DNA of 64,000 bases from Aquimonas sp044377145. GTDB lineage: Bacteria > Pseudomonadota > Gammaproteobacteria > Xanthomonadales > Xanthomonadaceae. The translations under genes and the position numbers were made by a program. The stretch spans positions 148,108 to 212,107 of the forward strand of contig NZ_JBILJQ010000002.1 in assembly GCF_044377145.1 (NCBI RefSeq). Direction: 5' to 3'. The notes below the pieces were generated by a model. That model was not told where the DNA came from. It was given only the letters and a program-made list of their open reading frames with translations, and ran no database searches. Shown here one piece after another: positions 53,903-62,089 of the stretch. How positions within the stretch are numbered: position 1 is the stretch's first letter; every line of letters begins with the position of its first letter.

Positions 53903-54766
53903 ATGCTGTCACCCGCAGCGCGCCGTCCGCATATCGAAGACACCGCCGATGCTCTGTCGCGCCTGATCCGCCTGCTTCAGTTCGCCACCGATGTGTTCCA
54001 TACCGGCGGCTTCTGCGGCGAAGCGGTCTACGATCGGACCGACACTCCGGCCCAGTTCCACTTTGTGCTGGAGGGCTGCCTGCATGTCCGCGACTTGGCC
54101 GGCGGCACCCAGCTGCGGATCGATGCCCCCGGCCTGATCGCGTTCCCCGTCGCCAGCCCGCATCAGCTCAGTTCAGGCGCCGAGGGCTGCCACCTGCTGT
54201 GCTGCTATGTGCGGCCCAACGACGCCGTATCGGCGGCGCTGATCCACGCCCTGCCACAGCCGATGCGGCTCGACCTGCGCCTGCACCCACGTCTCGCCAG
54301 CCTCGCTCAATTGCTGCAGCTGGAAATCAGCGAGCTGCGGCCGGGTCACGACGAGGCGCTGAACCTGTATCTGCGCTCGGTCGTGATGGAGGCGATGCGC
54401 GTGACCCTGAGCGAAGGCGGCGTGCCGACCGGCCTGCTGCCGGCCATCGCCGAGCCGCGGCTGGCGCGAGCGATCGCAGCCTTCCTGGAGCGGCCGGGCG
54501 CGCACTGGACCATTGCCGCGCTGGCGCGCACCGCCGGCATGTCGCGCTCGGCCTTCGCCGCCACCTTTGCACGCGTCGCTGCAATGACCCCGCAGCAGTT
54601 CCTCAGCGCCGCCCGCCACGACCTCGGCGCACGCCTGCTGGCGCAGGGGGTGCCGGCGAAGGCGGTGGCGCGCACGGTGGGCTATGCGTCGGCGTCTTCA
54701 CTGGCGCGCTCGATTCGTCAGGCCGGACGGCATGTCGAGCCGTCCACTTCGACAGTCGATCAATGA
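53903..54766 (+). CDS. AraC-family regulator with cupin sensor domain, between the two buf operons
   Basis: 287 residues, ATG at 53903 with AAAGGAA ~9 nt before. N-terminal cupin_6-type domain (TGGFCGEAVYDRTDTPAQFHFVLEGCLHVR ... GLIAFPVASPHQL, and a paired Cys HLLCCYV) that could sense a ligand or copper, then two helix-turn-helix motifs (HWTIAALARTAGMSRSAFAATFARVAAMTPQQF and RLLAQGVPAKAVARTVGYASASSLARSIRQ). The normal last ~10 residues of the domain appear replaced by GRHVEPSTSTVDQ. Divergent from bufA1; likely controls buf1, and by the shared boxes also buf2. Its 3' end overlaps the membrane-protein gene of buf2 on the other strand. Confidence 0.85.
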   Translation: MLSPAARRPHIEDTADALSRLIRLLQFATDVFHTGGFCGEAVYDRTDTPAQFHFVLEGCLHVRDLAGGTQLRIDAPGLIAFPVASPHQLSSGAEGCHLLCCYVRPNDAVSAALIHALPQPMRLDLRLHPRLASLAQLLQLEISELRPGHDEALNLYLRSVVMEAMRVTLSEGGVPTGLLPAIAEPRLARAIAAFLERPGAHWTIAALARTAGMSRSAFAATFARVAAMTPQQFLSAARHDLGARLLAQGVPAKAVARTVGYASASSLARSIRQAGRHVEPSTSTVDQ

Positions 54767-55214
54767 AGCGGTATTCGAACCATTTCGCGAACGCGAAGGC
54801 GAGCATGCCGCCGTAGGCCGTGAGCACCAGCCCGGCGAGCTGCAATGCACCACCGCTCTGCAGCGCGAGCAGGCCGTGCTCGCCGATGAAGCGCAGGTTG
54901 GCGCGCAGCATCAGAAACAGATTGGCGGTGGCTAGCAGCCTGTCGGACTTTGGTTGGCCGGGCTGCAAATCCGCCTGCGCGGTCCATTTTTCCGTCGATT
55001 CTTGACCAAGAGAGCCCACTATTGGCCCGCGAATCGTCGAAAAACTGTCCTCGCGCAGTCGGATTTTCGCCTCGACCCCCAAAGCCCGACAGGCTGCCAG
55101 GCCGAACAGACTGAAGCTCAGGGTCATGCCGGCGATCAGCAGCGGCCAAGGGGCATCGCCCATCCATTTGAGTGCGCGCGCCAGACGCGCCGACATATCG
55201 CGCCTAGTCGCCAT
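54603..55214 (-). CDS. Small membrane protein of the buf2 operon, carrying an in-frame repeat element
   Basis: 203 codons; start at ATG 55212-55214 (overlapping the bufC2 stop) or ATG 55194-55196 (MSARLARALKW). Helix 1 is WPLLIAGMTLSFSLFGLA; the frame then passes through ~55 residues encoded by repeat element copy 2 (SFSTIRGPIVGSLGQES..., the same text as in copy 1), and resumes with LLATANLFLMLRANLRFIGEHG and another helix pair (GGALQLAGLVLTAYGGMLAFAF). Without the element the protein would be ~148 residues with three helices, closer to a DoxX-like BufD partner in size, though I cannot confirm a family. The last ~55 codons are antisense to the AraC gene. Confidence 0.6.
   Translation of the reverse strand: MATRRDMSARLARALKWMGDAPWPLLIAGMTLSFSLFGLAACRALGVEAKIRLREDSFSTIRGPIVGSLGQESTEKWTAQADLQPGQPKSDRLLATANLFLMLRANLRFIGEHGLLALQSGGALQLAGLVLTAYGGMLAFAFAKWFEYRFIDRLSKWTARHAVRPDESSAPVKTPTHSPPCAPPPSPAPPAPAGVRRGRGGRR
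54932..55100. mobile_element. MITE-like element copy 2 (~169 bp), inserted in frame in a buf2 gene
   Basis: CTAGCAGCCTGTCGG at the left and CCGACAGGCTGCCAG at the right. Same orientation and ~95% like copy 1; the main difference is a 2-bp length change near 55020 (CACTATTGGCC versus CACTCGGCC) plus a few substitutions. Net insertion is 165 bp (55 codons) if 4 bp are target duplication, which keeps the host frame open. Confidence 0.75.
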
Positions 55215-55971
55215 CGGCTGTGCGGATCGCGACCAACCAGCCTGAATCGACCCAGCTCAGCAGGGCAGCGGCAGCCGCTGCGATCGGCATCGGGCTCGGG
55301 CCCTGCAAACAGGCCTCAGCCAGCGGAGCGTCGGCGCGCAGCCGCTGCAGCAGCTCTGCCTCGGGTTCGACCAAGCTGCGAAACAGGGTCTGCTCCTCGT
55401 CGCGCCAGAACGCCAGCGCGGTCGTTGTGGTCTCGACACGTCCGTCTACAGCAGCTTCGGCTTCGCCGCGCCACAGGCCGATGGCATCGACGGCGCAGCG
55501 TGCCACCGAAAGCGCGGGGTGCCAGCGCAGACGCATCTGCGCCCACTCGTCTGGCGCCAGTGCAAGCAACGCATCACGGCCGAGCGCCTGTGCATCGGCG
55601 GCATCGAAGGCTCGGCGCAGACCGCGATCGATGATCGCCAGATCCGCCATCCGCGCCGGCGCCGAAACGCGGCTTTGCAGCCACTCGGGAAAGTCGTCGG
55701 CGTACCAGCGCAGCGCGCGGCTGGCCGGCGGATGCGATTCCACGTAGTCCAAGGCTTGCGCCTCGAACTCCTGTTCACCCATCACCTGTAAACAGCGCTC
55801 GAACACCGAGCCCATCGCTTCGATCAATCGTCGGCGGTAGGCATTGGCGTACACGCCGAGCCGTTGCTGCGCGGTAAAGCGGGCGCTGCTGCGGATCGCC
55901 GGGGGCGTCGCATCGGCCGTGCCAAGCACGGCGTCGACAAAGCGCGACTGCAGCCCGGCGAGGGCGCTCAT
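55204..55971 (-). CDS. bufC2: BufC2/HvfC (DUF2063) partner protein of bufferin maturase 2
   Basis: 255 residues. DUF2063 N-domain: LQSRFVDAVLGTADATPPAIRSSARFTAQQRLGVYANAYRRRLIEAMGSVFERCLQVMGEQEFEAQALDYVESHPPASRALRWYADDFPEWL, with RL-x-VY-x-NAYR and SHPP as strong markers. Its start overlaps the bufB2 stop by 4 bp. Shorter than BufC1 and only distantly similar, as expected for buf2-type systems. Substrate presentation to BufB2 is inferred from the family. Confidence 0.88.
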   Translation of the reverse strand: MSALAGLQSRFVDAVLGTADATPPAIRSSARFTAQQRLGVYANAYRRRLIEAMGSVFERCLQVMGEQEFEAQALDYVESHPPASRALRWYADDFPEWLQSRVSAPARMADLAIIDRGLRRAFDAADAQALGRDALLALAPDEWAQMRLRWHPALSVARCAVDAIGLWRGEAEAAVDGRVETTTTALAFWRDEEQTLFRSLVEPEAELLQRLRADAPLAEACLQGPSPMPIAAAAAALLSWVDSGWLVAIRTADGD

Positions 55972-56837
55972 GCGGCGCTGCGCTGCGGGTGAAGTGATGC
56001 TGCCGCGGACGATCGCCGACGGGCGCTGTCGAGCTCGGCTTCGAGTTCTGCCAGTGGCGGCAGCTTGTCGTCGCGCTCGATCAGGGTGGCGCGCGCGCCC
56101 GCCTGCTCGATGAAGTGTTCGTACAGCCGCCAGACCGGGTCGGCCACCGCGGCGTCATGGGTGTCGATCAGATAGCCGTCGCGCACGCAGTGGCCGGCAA
56201 GATGGATCTGCTGTACGCGGTCCAGAGGCAGGCTGCGCAGAAACTCCAGTGGATCGAAACCGTGGTTGACCGCGCTGACGTGGACGTTGTTCACATCGAG
56301 CAGGAGCAGGCAGTCGGATTCACGGCAGAGCGCATCGAGAAAAGCCCATTCGCTCATCTCCGAGTCGGCAAATTCCACATAGCTGGAGACGTTCTCCAGC
56401 ACCAGACGGCGGCCGAGAAAGTCCTGCACCTGGCGCACCCGCGCCGCGACATGGCGCAGCGCTTCGGCGGTGTAGGGCAGAGGCAGCAGGTCGTGCACGT
56501 GGACGCCGCCGAAGCCGCCCCAGCACAGGTGATCCGAGACCCACAGCGGCTCGACCCGCTCAGCGAGCTCGCGCAACCCGCGCAGATACTCGAAGTCGAG
56601 CGGTTCACTGCCGCCGATCGCCAGGGTGACCCCGTGCATCGCCATCGGGTAGTCGGCGCGCAGTTGATCCAGCCACCTCAAAGGCTTGCCACCGGCGACC
56701 ATGAAATTCTCGGAGATGATCTCCAGCCAATCGACGCGGCGACGGCAAGCCGCGAAGTCGGCGAAATGCTGGGCGCGCAGTCCAAGGCCGAAACCGGGCG
56801 AACGGGAGAGTAGTGCGGAGCTCGTCGCGTTGTGCAT
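55968..56837 (-). CDS. bufB2: BufB2, MNIO-family (DUF692) bufferin maturase
   Basis: 289 residues from the ATG complementary to 56835-56837; the open frame to 56978 overlaps bufA2 and is not used. Conserved DUF692 blocks: GFGLGLRAQHF, VDWLEIISENFM (Glu/Asn), MAMHGVTLAIGG (His), WVSDHLCW (Asp-His), LVLENVSSYV, LLLLDVNNVHVSAVN, QQIHLAGHCV (His) and ATLIERDD (Glu). Differences from BufB1 (ENVSSYV for ENPAV, SDHL for SEHL) place it in the buf2-type clade. Oxidises BufA2 cysteines. Confidence 0.92.
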   Translation of the reverse strand: MHNATSSALLSRSPGFGLGLRAQHFADFAACRRRVDWLEIISENFMVAGGKPLRWLDQLRADYPMAMHGVTLAIGGSEPLDFEYLRGLRELAERVEPLWVSDHLCWGGFGGVHVHDLLPLPYTAEALRHVAARVRQVQDFLGRRLVLENVSSYVEFADSEMSEWAFLDALCRESDCLLLLDVNNVHVSAVNHGFDPLEFLRSLPLDRVQQIHLAGHCVRDGYLIDTHDAAVADPVWRLYEHFIEQAGARATLIERDDKLPPLAELEAELDSARRRSSAAASLHPQRSAA

Positions 56838-56893
56838 GATTTTCTGTCCGAAGACGCGGCCACCGCCTTGGCGGGGCCGCGTCGCACCGGGCA

Positions 56894-57175
56894 TCAGCGC
56901 GCGACGATGTCGCCGATGGTGCCGCTCTGGTCCAGACATTCTTTGGCGTTCACCGCTTTGAAGCCCTGGCCCTTGCACTCGGCGTTGCCTTTGCAGGCGA
57001 AGTCAGTGGTTTTGCAGTCGTTCTGGCCCTTGCAGGCGGTGATGCCGTAGCAATGCACGGTGTCGCCCGCGGCGACTGCGGCACCTGAGCTTCCGGCGGG
57101 GGCTTCGGCAGCAGCGGCGGCGAAGGATGCGGCAAAGGCGACGGACAGCGCGGCGAGCGAGATTGAGGTTTTCAT
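56894..57175 (-). CDS. bufA2: BufA2 bufferin precursor, six-cysteine copper-binding RiPP
   Basis: 93 residues from the ATG complementary to 57173-57175, with AAGGA ~7 nt upstream. Signal peptide (~1-23, LSVAFAASFAAAAA-EA), a Gly/Ala linker and six Cys at 42, 48, 54, 61, 67 and 80, in repeated C-K-G units (CYGITACKGQNDC, ACKGNAECKGQGF). This differs clearly from the four-Cys DUF2282 pattern of BufA1 but matches BufA2-type bufferins. A longer frame upstream has no RBS. First gene of the buf2 operon, 56 bp before bufB2. Confidence 0.9.
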   Translation of the reverse strand: MKTSISLAALSVAFAASFAAAAAEAPAGSSGAAVAAGDTVHCYGITACKGQNDCKTTDFACKGNAECKGQGFKAVNAKECLDQSGTIGDIVAR

Positions 57176-57279
57176 GGCGGATCCTTGGGTGAAGTGGTTC
57201 GAGGTGTGACAGGCCATGCGATTGGCCTGCCCCGGCGCACGGGTCGCGAACGCGATGCGTCGCGGTCGGTGCGACGCGC

Positions 57280-57329
57280 ACCTTATCCAGACCACGAAGC
57301 CGCAATGTTCGCGTTGGACGAAACGTGCG
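57280..57329 (-). promoter_or_regulatory. buf2 promoter/operator: boxes shared with buf1
   Basis: Read on the minus strand: CGCAC, 2 nt, TTCGTCCAAC (57322-57313), 7 nt, TTGCG (57305-57301), 15 nt, TAAGGT (57285-57280), then ~105 bp to the bufA2 ATG. The same four boxes and spacings are found before bufA1. GGATAAGGTG here also occurs on the plus strand at 53730-53739, upstream of the AraC gene. Confidence 0.6.
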
Positions 57330-57489
57330 CGCTGCGCGACGGAATGTGCTCAGCCAAGATGATTCGATGCTGTGAGGTTGCTGCGACCGGCCCGGCGTGG
57401 GTGCAGCCGATGCGCCTGTCTTCGGGCGCACTAGACTGCCTCTACGCCGACCGGGTCGGCTAAGCCCCAAGCAAACCCTGGAGTGCCGC

Positions 57490-60300
57490 GTGTCCCACCT
57501 TAAGCCCGAAATCACCCAGCTGCTCAGCGAGCGCCGCGCCCGTCTGCAGCAGGCCGACCCGGTCGCTTTCGATGCCCTGCTGGCCGGGCCGATCGGGTCC
57601 GCACTGGACCGCCTGCTGATCGCCTCCGATTACGCCTTCGAGCAGCTGCGCAAGCAGCCGGCGCTGATGCACAGCCTGCACAGCCAGGCAGCGGTGCCCT
57701 CACTGGAGGGCTTGGATGAAGCCGCCGCGATGAGCGCGCTGCGGCGCTACCGCCATGCCGAATCGGTGCGCCAGATCGCGCGCGATGTCGCCGGCATCGA
57801 CGCCGTCGAAGCCACCCTGCTCGCCAGTTCGCAGCTGGCCGACCGCTGCTGCCAGCTGGCGCTGGATTACGCGATGGCGCAGCTGGTGGCGCGTCATGGC
57901 CAGCCGCGCGCGGCCGATGGCAGCCCGCAGCAGCTGGTGGTGTTCGGGCTCGGCAAGCAGGGCGGCAGCGAGCTGAACTTCAGCTCCGATATCGACCCGG
58001 TGTTCGCGTTTCCACGCGCAGGTGAAACCGACGGCGCGCGCGCGCTCGACAACGAGGCCTTCTTCCTGCGCCTCGGTCAGCAGCTGATCCGCCTGCTCGG
58101 TGAGGTCACCCATGATGGCTTCGTCTATCGGGTCGACATGCGGCTGCGGCCGTTCGGCAATTCCGGCCGGCTGGCGCTGTCGTTCGCGGCGATGGAGCAC
58201 TACTTCCAGCGCGAGGGACGCGACTGGGAGCGCTATGCCTGGATCAAGGCGCGCCCGATTGCCGGCGACATCGAGGCCGGCGAGGACTTTCTGCGCGAGC
58301 TGCGACCGTTCATCTACCGGCGCTATTTCGACTACACCGCGTTCGAAGGCCTGCGCGAGATGAAGGCGATGATCGACGCCGAAGTGCGCCGACGTGAGCT
58401 GGCGGATCACCTGAAACTCGGCCCCGGCGGCATTCGCGAGATCGAGTTCATGGTCCAGCTGCAGCAGCTGATCCGCGGCGGCCGCGAGCCGGCCCTGCGC
58501 GCGCGTGGCCTGGAACCAGCGTTGAGCGTGCTGCGTGATGCCGGCCATGTCGAGCCTGCGCGCGCGGATGAACTGCGCGCCGCCTATCGCTTCCTGCGCC
58601 ACGTCGAGAACCGCCTGCAGATGGCCCGCGAGGCGCAGGCCCACAGCCTGCCCGAGGATGCGTTCGAGCGCCTGCGGCTGGCGCGCGGGCTGGGCTTTGC
58701 TGACTTCGAGGCGCTGCTGCAGCAGCTTGATCTGCACCGTGCCTGCGTGAGTGCGGCCTTTGCCGAAGTGTTCGACAGCGGCCGCGCGCTCGGCGATTCG
58801 CCGCGCGCCGGCCTGCTGCAGGACTACTGGCGCCAGATCGACCGCGAGCCGCCGCTGTCGATGCTGCAGGAGGCCGGGCTGGAGCCGGCCGAACAGGCGC
58901 AGGCGCGGCTGCTGCAGTTCGCCCGCAGCCCCGTGCGGGCGCAGCTGTCGGCGCGCGCGCGGGCGCGGCTGGATCGTCTGGTGCCGGCCCTGCTGGAGGC
59001 ACTGCACGGCCGCGCCCAGCCGGTGAAACTGCTGGAGAGGGTGCTGAACTTCCTGCATGCGGTGCTGCGTCGCTCCAGCTATCTGGCCCTGCTCGATGAA
59101 AGCGCCCCGGCGCGCGCGCGCCTGCTCGATACCTTCGTTGCCAGCACCTGGATGGCCGAGCGGCTGACCGCGCATCCGCTGCTGCTCGACGATCTGCTCG
59201 ACACCCGCAGCCAGGGCGCACCGGACAGCCGCGCAACAATCGAAGCCGAGCTCGCGCATGCACTGATCGAAGTACCCGCCGACGACCCGGAGCTGTTGCT
59301 TCCGGCGTTGAACGAGTTCCGCCACAGCGTCGCGTTCCGGATCGCTCGCGCCACCCTGTTCGGCGGCCAGGCCGCGGCCGACAGCGCGCAACAGCTGGCC
59401 TGGCTGGCCGAGGTCATCGTCAGTCGCCTGCTCGCCAGCGCCGCCGATGAGGTCGCGCGCAGCCACGGTCGACTGGCCGACAGCGGAATCGCGCTGCTCG
59501 GTTTCGGCAGCTTCGGCGCCGAAGAGCTGGGCTTCAATTCCGATCTGGATCTGGTGTTTCTGTACCGCGCGCCGGAGGGCGCCGAGAGCGACGGCGCGCG
59601 GCCGCTGGACCCGCTGCGCTACTACCAGCGGCTGGTGCAAAAGCTGGTCGCCTGGCTCGGCACCACCACCACCGGAGGGCGCCTGTACGAGGTCGACCTG
59701 CGGCTGCGCCCGGACGGCAGCAAGGGCATGTTGATCTCGACCCTGGCCAGCTTCGAGGCCTACCAGCGCGAGCGCGCCTGGCTGTGGGAAAAGCAGGCCC
59801 TGGTGCGGGCACGCTACGTCTGTGGCGATGCCGGCATCGGCGGCGAGTTCGAGGCGATCCGCGCGCGCGTGCTGGGCGAGGCGCGCAGCCGCAGCGAAGT
59901 GCTGCGCGAAGTCGCGGCGATGCGCCGTCGCATGCGCGAAGCGCTGGACCGCAGCCGCGCCGGCGAATTCGACCTGAAGCAGGGCGACGGCGGCCTGGTC
60001 GATCTGGAGTTCCTGCTGCAGGCCGGCGTGCTCAGCCTCGGCGCCGATCACCCGGCCCTGCTGCAGGCCCGCGACAGCGCGCGCCTGATCCAGGCCTGCG
60101 CCGTCGCCGGCTGGCTCACGCCCGAACAGTCCACCGCACTCACCAATGCCCACACCGAACTGCTGGCCCTGGGCCTGGCCTGCACCCTCGACGGCCGACC
60201 GCGGTTGGTGGCCGAGCACGCCGCACCGGAACAGGCACGAAGCAGCGTGCGCACGGCCTGGCAGAACGCAGGATTGGGGATGACAGCAGCGCCGGGCTGA
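57490..60300 (+). CDS. glnE: GlnE, bifunctional glutamine synthetase adenylyltransferase/deadenylase
   Basis: 936 residues from the GTG at 57490 (CTGGAG ~9 nt upstream); no ATG fits. Two nucleotidyltransferase domains: N-terminal deadenylylase with FGLGKQGGSELNFSSDIDPVF and VYRVDMRLRPFGNSG, and C-terminal adenylylase with GFGSFGAEELGFNSDLDLVFLY and YEVDLRLRPDGSKGML. In both, the G-S/G-x(10)-D-x-D metal motif is intact. Length fits the family. It controls glutamine synthetase by adding or removing AMP according to nitrogen state. Monocistronic, followed by a terminator at 60453. Confidence 0.97.
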   Translation: MSHLKPEITQLLSERRARLQQADPVAFDALLAGPIGSALDRLLIASDYAFEQLRKQPALMHSLHSQAAVPSLEGLDEAAAMSALRRYRHAESVRQIARDVAGIDAVEATLLASSQLADRCCQLALDYAMAQLVARHGQPRAADGSPQQLVVFGLGKQGGSELNFSSDIDPVFAFPRAGETDGARALDNEAFFLRLGQQLIRLLGEVTHDGFVYRVDMRLRPFGNSGRLALSFAAMEHYFQREGRDWERYAWIKARPIAGDIEAGEDFLRELRPFIYRRYFDYTAFEGLREMKAMIDAEVRRRELADHLKLGPGGIREIEFMVQLQQLIRGGREPALRARGLEPALSVLRDAGHVEPARADELRAAYRFLRHVENRLQMAREAQAHSLPEDAFERLRLARGLGFADFEALLQQLDLHRACVSAAFAEVFDSGRALGDSPRAGLLQDYWRQIDREPPLSMLQEAGLEPAEQAQARLLQFARSPVRAQLSARARARLDRLVPALLEALHGRAQPVKLLERVLNFLHAVLRRSSYLALLDESAPARARLLDTFVASTWMAERLTAHPLLLDDLLDTRSQGAPDSRATIEAELAHALIEVPADDPELLLPALNEFRHSVAFRIARATLFGGQAAADSAQQLAWLAEVIVSRLLASAADEVARSHGRLADSGIALLGFGSFGAEELGFNSDLDLVFLYRAPEGAESDGARPLDPLRYYQRLVQKLVAWLGTTTTGGRLYEVDLRLRPDGSKGMLISTLASFEAYQRERAWLWEKQALVRARYVCGDAGIGGEFEAIRARVLGEARSRSEVLREVAAMRRRMREALDRSRAGEFDLKQGDGGLVDLEFLLQAGVLSLGADHPALLQARDSARLIQACAVAGWLTPEQSTALTNAHTELLALGLACTLDGRPRLVAEHAAPEQARSSVRTAWQNAGLGMTAAPG

Positions 60301-60452
60301 GCGCGCTCGCGATTGCTGTATCCGGTGGCGCGGGACGATCGAAACGCGCGCCACCGGTCAGATCATTCCGGCTGATCGGACCGGATGCGTTCCGGCAAGC
60401 CCGCCGCGGCGGGGCGCAGGGTGACCCGAGCTGAGTCCCCAAAACGAACGAA

Positions 60453-60479
60453 GCCCGCTTCGTTCATCACGAAGCGGGC
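60453..60479 (+). terminator. Terminator hairpin after glnE
   Basis: GCCCGCTTCGT (60453-60463), TCATC loop, ACGAAGCGGGC (60469-60479), an 11-bp perfect stem followed by CTCTCCCTCCC. Located 150 bp past the glnE stop; no gene is seen between them. Confidence 0.6.
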
Positions 60480-60584
60480 CTCTCCCTCCCCAGGGTTCGC
60501 GGCAGACGTCTTTAGCGCCGGTGACCGCGGACGTGATTTTAAGCAGTGTTCAGGGGACAACGCACGCTGCAGTGCAGTAAAAGC

Positions 60585-60745
60585 CGGGAATGGGGAATCG
60601 GGAGTGGGGAATCGTCAGAGCGTCGCGGCACGGTAGGGCGCGCGGCGCGAGCATTGCCAGCGCGGGCGCTTGATCAAACCAGCGCGAGGCGAAACATCCC
60701 GTCCGGGCGTCTTGGCGATTCCCCACTCCCGATTCCCCATTCCCG
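60585..60745. repeat. 30-bp perfect inverted repeat beside mgtE
   Basis: The arm at 60585-60614 (GGGAATGGGGAATC style repeats) is exactly complementary to 60716-60745, separated by 101 bp. The right arm ends 1 bp before the mgtE stop codon (60746). Such GGGAATGGGGAATC sequences are a known dispersed repeat type in Xanthomonadales (from memory). It could fold as a long hairpin and stabilise or terminate the mgtE mRNA. Confidence 0.75.
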
Positions 60746-61957
60746 TTACAAAACCACATACGTCGCCAGGCCCAGGAACAGCCCCATGCTCAACACATCG
60801 GTGGCCGTGCTGAGCAGGATGGCCGAGGCGGTGGCGGGATCGGCGCCAGCGCGTTTGAGCAGCAGCGGGGCCATCGCGCCCGCGACGCCGGAGAGCGCGC
60901 AGCCGATGCTCATCGCGGCCACGGTGACCGCCGCCAGCAGCAGCGGGTCGCCGCTGTTGTTGGGGTCTCGCCCGGCCAGCCAGTACATGGCGGCACCGGC
61001 AAGCAGGCCGGTCAGCACGCCGTTCAGCAGGCCGAGGCCGGCTTCCTTCAGGGCCAGGCGCAGCACCCGGATCTGGCGGGTTTCGCCCAGGGTCATCGCG
61101 CGCAATGTCACCGCCAGCGACTGCGCGCCGAGGTTGCCGCACTGGCCGGCCAGTACCGGCAGAAACAGCGCCAGCACCACTAGCTGATCGATCGATTTCT
61201 CGAAGAAACCCACCACGCCGGCAGCCAGGAACACGGTCAGCAGGTTGATCAGCAGCCACGGGTGGCGGAAGCGGAAACTGCGCAGCAACGGCGTGGCCAA
61301 ACGCTCCTCGCGCTCCACACCGACCATCGCACCGGCTTGGGCCGAGATCTCGAAGGCCTGCTGTTCGAACAACACTGCGCCCGCCACCAGGCCGATCAGG
61401 CGGCCGTCGTCCGTGCACACCGGGTAGACCGGATAGTGGCGGGTCACCACTTCGCGCATGGCGTCTTCGAGCGTCAGCGTCGGCCGCAGAAAGAACGGCT
61501 GACGCAGCATGATTTCGCCCAAGGTCTGTTCGGGCCGCGCGAACACCAGCTCGCGGAAGGCCACCACGCCCTGCAGCCGCTGCGCGGCATCGACCACGAA
61601 CACGTAGATGACCATGCGCTTGGCGACGATCCCGCGCAGCGCAGCAATCGCTGCATCGACGCGAAGATCGGGGCCGAACACCGCCGGCGCACGCTCGACC
61701 AGGCGGCCGACACTGCCGTCCGGAAAGTCGAGCCCGCCAGCGTCGGGCAGCCCGGAAACCCCGAGCGCACTGATCGCAGCGCGCTGCGCCTCCGGCAGCC
61801 GCTCCATGACTTCGGCAACCTGACCGTGGGTCAGATGCACCAGCGCTTCCGCGGCCTCAGCCGGGGCCACATCGCGCAGCTGCGAGGCCACCCCATCGGG
61901 GTCGAGATGGCGCAGGCGCTGGGTGTCGAGGGCCGGGTTTGGAGTGTCGTTCGACAT
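60746..61957 (-). CDS. mgtE: MgtE-type magnesium transporter
   Basis: 403 residues. N-domain helices (VASQLRDVAPAEAAEALVHL, VMERLPEAQRAAISAL), then tandem CBS domains with RMVIYVFVVDAAQRLQGVVAFRELV and HYPVYPVCTDDGRLIGLV, and five C-terminal helices with LPVLAGQCGNLGAQSLAVTLRAM (the G-x-x-G-x-Q ion path) and ATDVLSMGLFLGLATYVVL. It imports Mg2+ down its gradient, gated by the cytoplasmic domains. Slightly short N-domain compared with the usual ~450 residues. Stop codon adjoins the inverted repeat. Confidence 0.95.
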   Translation of the reverse strand: MSNDTPNPALDTQRLRHLDPDGVASQLRDVAPAEAAEALVHLTHGQVAEVMERLPEAQRAAISALGVSGLPDAGGLDFPDGSVGRLVERAPAVFGPDLRVDAAIAALRGIVAKRMVIYVFVVDAAQRLQGVVAFRELVFARPEQTLGEIMLRQPFFLRPTLTLEDAMREVVTRHYPVYPVCTDDGRLIGLVAGAVLFEQQAFEISAQAGAMVGVEREERLATPLLRSFRFRHPWLLINLLTVFLAAGVVGFFEKSIDQLVVLALFLPVLAGQCGNLGAQSLAVTLRAMTLGETRQIRVLRLALKEAGLGLLNGVLTGLLAGAAMYWLAGRDPNNSGDPLLLAAVTVAAMSIGCALSGVAGAMAPLLLKRAGADPATASAILLSTATDVLSMGLFLGLATYVVL

Positions 61958-62089
61958 GCGAGCTCGGATCGCGAATGGGATCGCGGCGCAGTCTACACAG
62001 GGGCTGCGGGGGCTCGGTCATTGCCGCGCGCCCCGCCTTGCGAGTGAGGGCTGAGGCGAACACGACGGCGCAGGTGGGCCACGCGCGGG

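Noticed and set aside
57700..60354. 884-codon minus-strand ORF
   Set aside because: Antisense to glnE, which has all catalytic motifs.
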